A program made the translations under genes and the position numbers. Below are positions 54,739 through 55,098 of a stretch of 55,098 nucleotides of DNA, in pieces (the stretch's first letter is position 1; each line of letters starts with the position of its first letter). The DNA is from Mycobacterium sp. (GTDB lineage Bacteria > Actinomycetota > Actinomycetes > Mycobacteriales > Mycobacteriaceae): NCBI GenBank assembly GCA_023264735.1, contig JAHFVD010000050.1, forward strand, positions 1 to 55,098, given 5' to 3'. The notes beneath the pieces were generated by a model that saw only the letters and a list, made by a program, of their open reading frames with translations, ran no database searches and was not told the DNA's origin.

Positions 54739-54768
54739 AACCCGCGCCTGAAATCTTCGGGGCGGGTT
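54739..54768 (-). terminator. Weak terminator hairpin with T-run
   Basis: AACCCGC and GCGGGTT form a 7-bp stem with a 16-base loop. The minus-strand read has TTTTT at the stem end. It may end leftward transcripts that pass the tRNA-Gly terminator. Confidence 0.35.
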
Positions 54769-54948
54769 GTGATGATCTTCGGTTGTAGCCCAGTCCAGCA
54801 ACCGTTATCACGAATCCCGGCACACTGAAAGTGCTGCAAGTAAGAGGATCGTAAAAAGTCGGGACCTGTCCTGACGTGGGTAAATTGCCGCCCGTCAAGG
54901 GACGTTGAATGTTGCGCTAAGGTCGCATGGCCTTCCCGAAAAGAAAGT

Positions 54949-54974
54949 GTCAGAGGGTATTTCTACCCTCTGAC
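54949..54974 (-). terminator. Terminator of tRNA-Gly
   Basis: On the minus strand GTCAGAGGGTA and TACCCTCTGAC form a perfect 11-bp stem with a GAAA loop, followed by ACTTTCTTTTC. It begins seven bases after the tRNA 3' end. Confidence 0.85.
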
Positions 54975-54980
54975 CTGTGG

Positions 54981-55051
54981 AGCGGGCGACGGGAATCGAA
55001 CCCGCGTAGCTAGTTTGGAAGACTAGGGCTCTACCATTGAGCTACGCCCGC
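54981..55051 (-). tRNA. tRNA-Gly (anticodon TCC)
   Basis: On the minus strand the acceptor GCGGGCG pairs with CGCCCGC. The D arm is AGCTCAATGGTAGAGC, the anticodon loop CTTCCAA gives TCC, and the T arm is GCGGG TTCGATT CCCGT. CCA is not encoded. In M. tuberculosis the matching gene sits between lipP and tig. Here about 17 kb separate it from lipP. Its 3' end is partly copied at 52196. Confidence 0.95.
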
Positions 55052-55098
55052 GTGCTTACTGCGGACCCAAATGTACCGGCGCCGACCTGATCAAATCC

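Overview
The window is about 55 kb of high-GC DNA from a mycobacterium, most likely a rapid grower of the Mycolicibacterium type. The call rests on gene order. From about 0.8 to 37.5 kb the genes follow, in reverse orientation, the block known in M. tuberculosis as Rv2485c to Rv2463: lipQ, a WS/DGAT acyltransferase, plsC, plsB2, a second SSB, ettA, the large NAD-glutamate dehydrogenase, a thioesterase, an Rv2474c-like gene, aglA, glbO, an HNH protein, ctaJ, a DUF5130 gene, pepN, the Rv2466c DsbA-like protein, rpiB, nei and lipP. A tRNA-Arg(TCT) lies at the left edge and a tRNA-Gly(TCC) at the right edge. The tRNA-Gly corresponds to the one that sits between lipP and tig in M. tuberculosis.

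Inserted in this conserved backbone are accessory blocks. (1) 11.3-13.1 kb: a three-gene leftward cassette that looks like a type VII secretion substrate pair (a small protein with a YxxxE signal and a 345-residue WxG protein with a separate C-terminal domain) followed by a likely immunity gene. (2) 29.4-32.2 kb: a tightly coupled operon of nucleobase permease, cytosine-deaminase-like enzyme and isopenicillin-N-synthase-family oxygenase. (3) 33.7-36.3 kb: a Na+/H+ antiporter and a glycine-rich membrane protein.

From 37.5 kb to the tRNA-Gly there are about 17 kb with no counterpart between lipP and the tRNA in M. tuberculosis. This region holds a Tat-exported metallophosphatase; a lipoprotein sedolisin coupled to a membrane protein with a zinc ribbon at each end and to a membrane-anchored protein; a flavin amine oxidase coupled to a secreted Gly/Asn-rich protein; a membrane alpha/beta-hydrolase-like protein without a nucleophile serine; an IS607-family element whose TnpA is broken but whose TnpB is intact; an L,D-transpeptidase; a divergent gene pair around a perfect palindrome; and, next to the tRNA-Gly, a small region with an exported esterase, an XRE-type regulator and decayed frames. 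A partial copy of the tRNA-Gly 3' end at 52.2 kb suggests that this last region is the remains of an integrated element.

Functionally, the left third is lipid and envelope metabolism (acylglycerol and phosphatidate synthesis, esterases). The middle is central metabolism, translation control, respiration and redox defence, with a good SigH-type promoter before the DsbA-like gene. The right third is mostly secreted or membrane proteins of unknown role.
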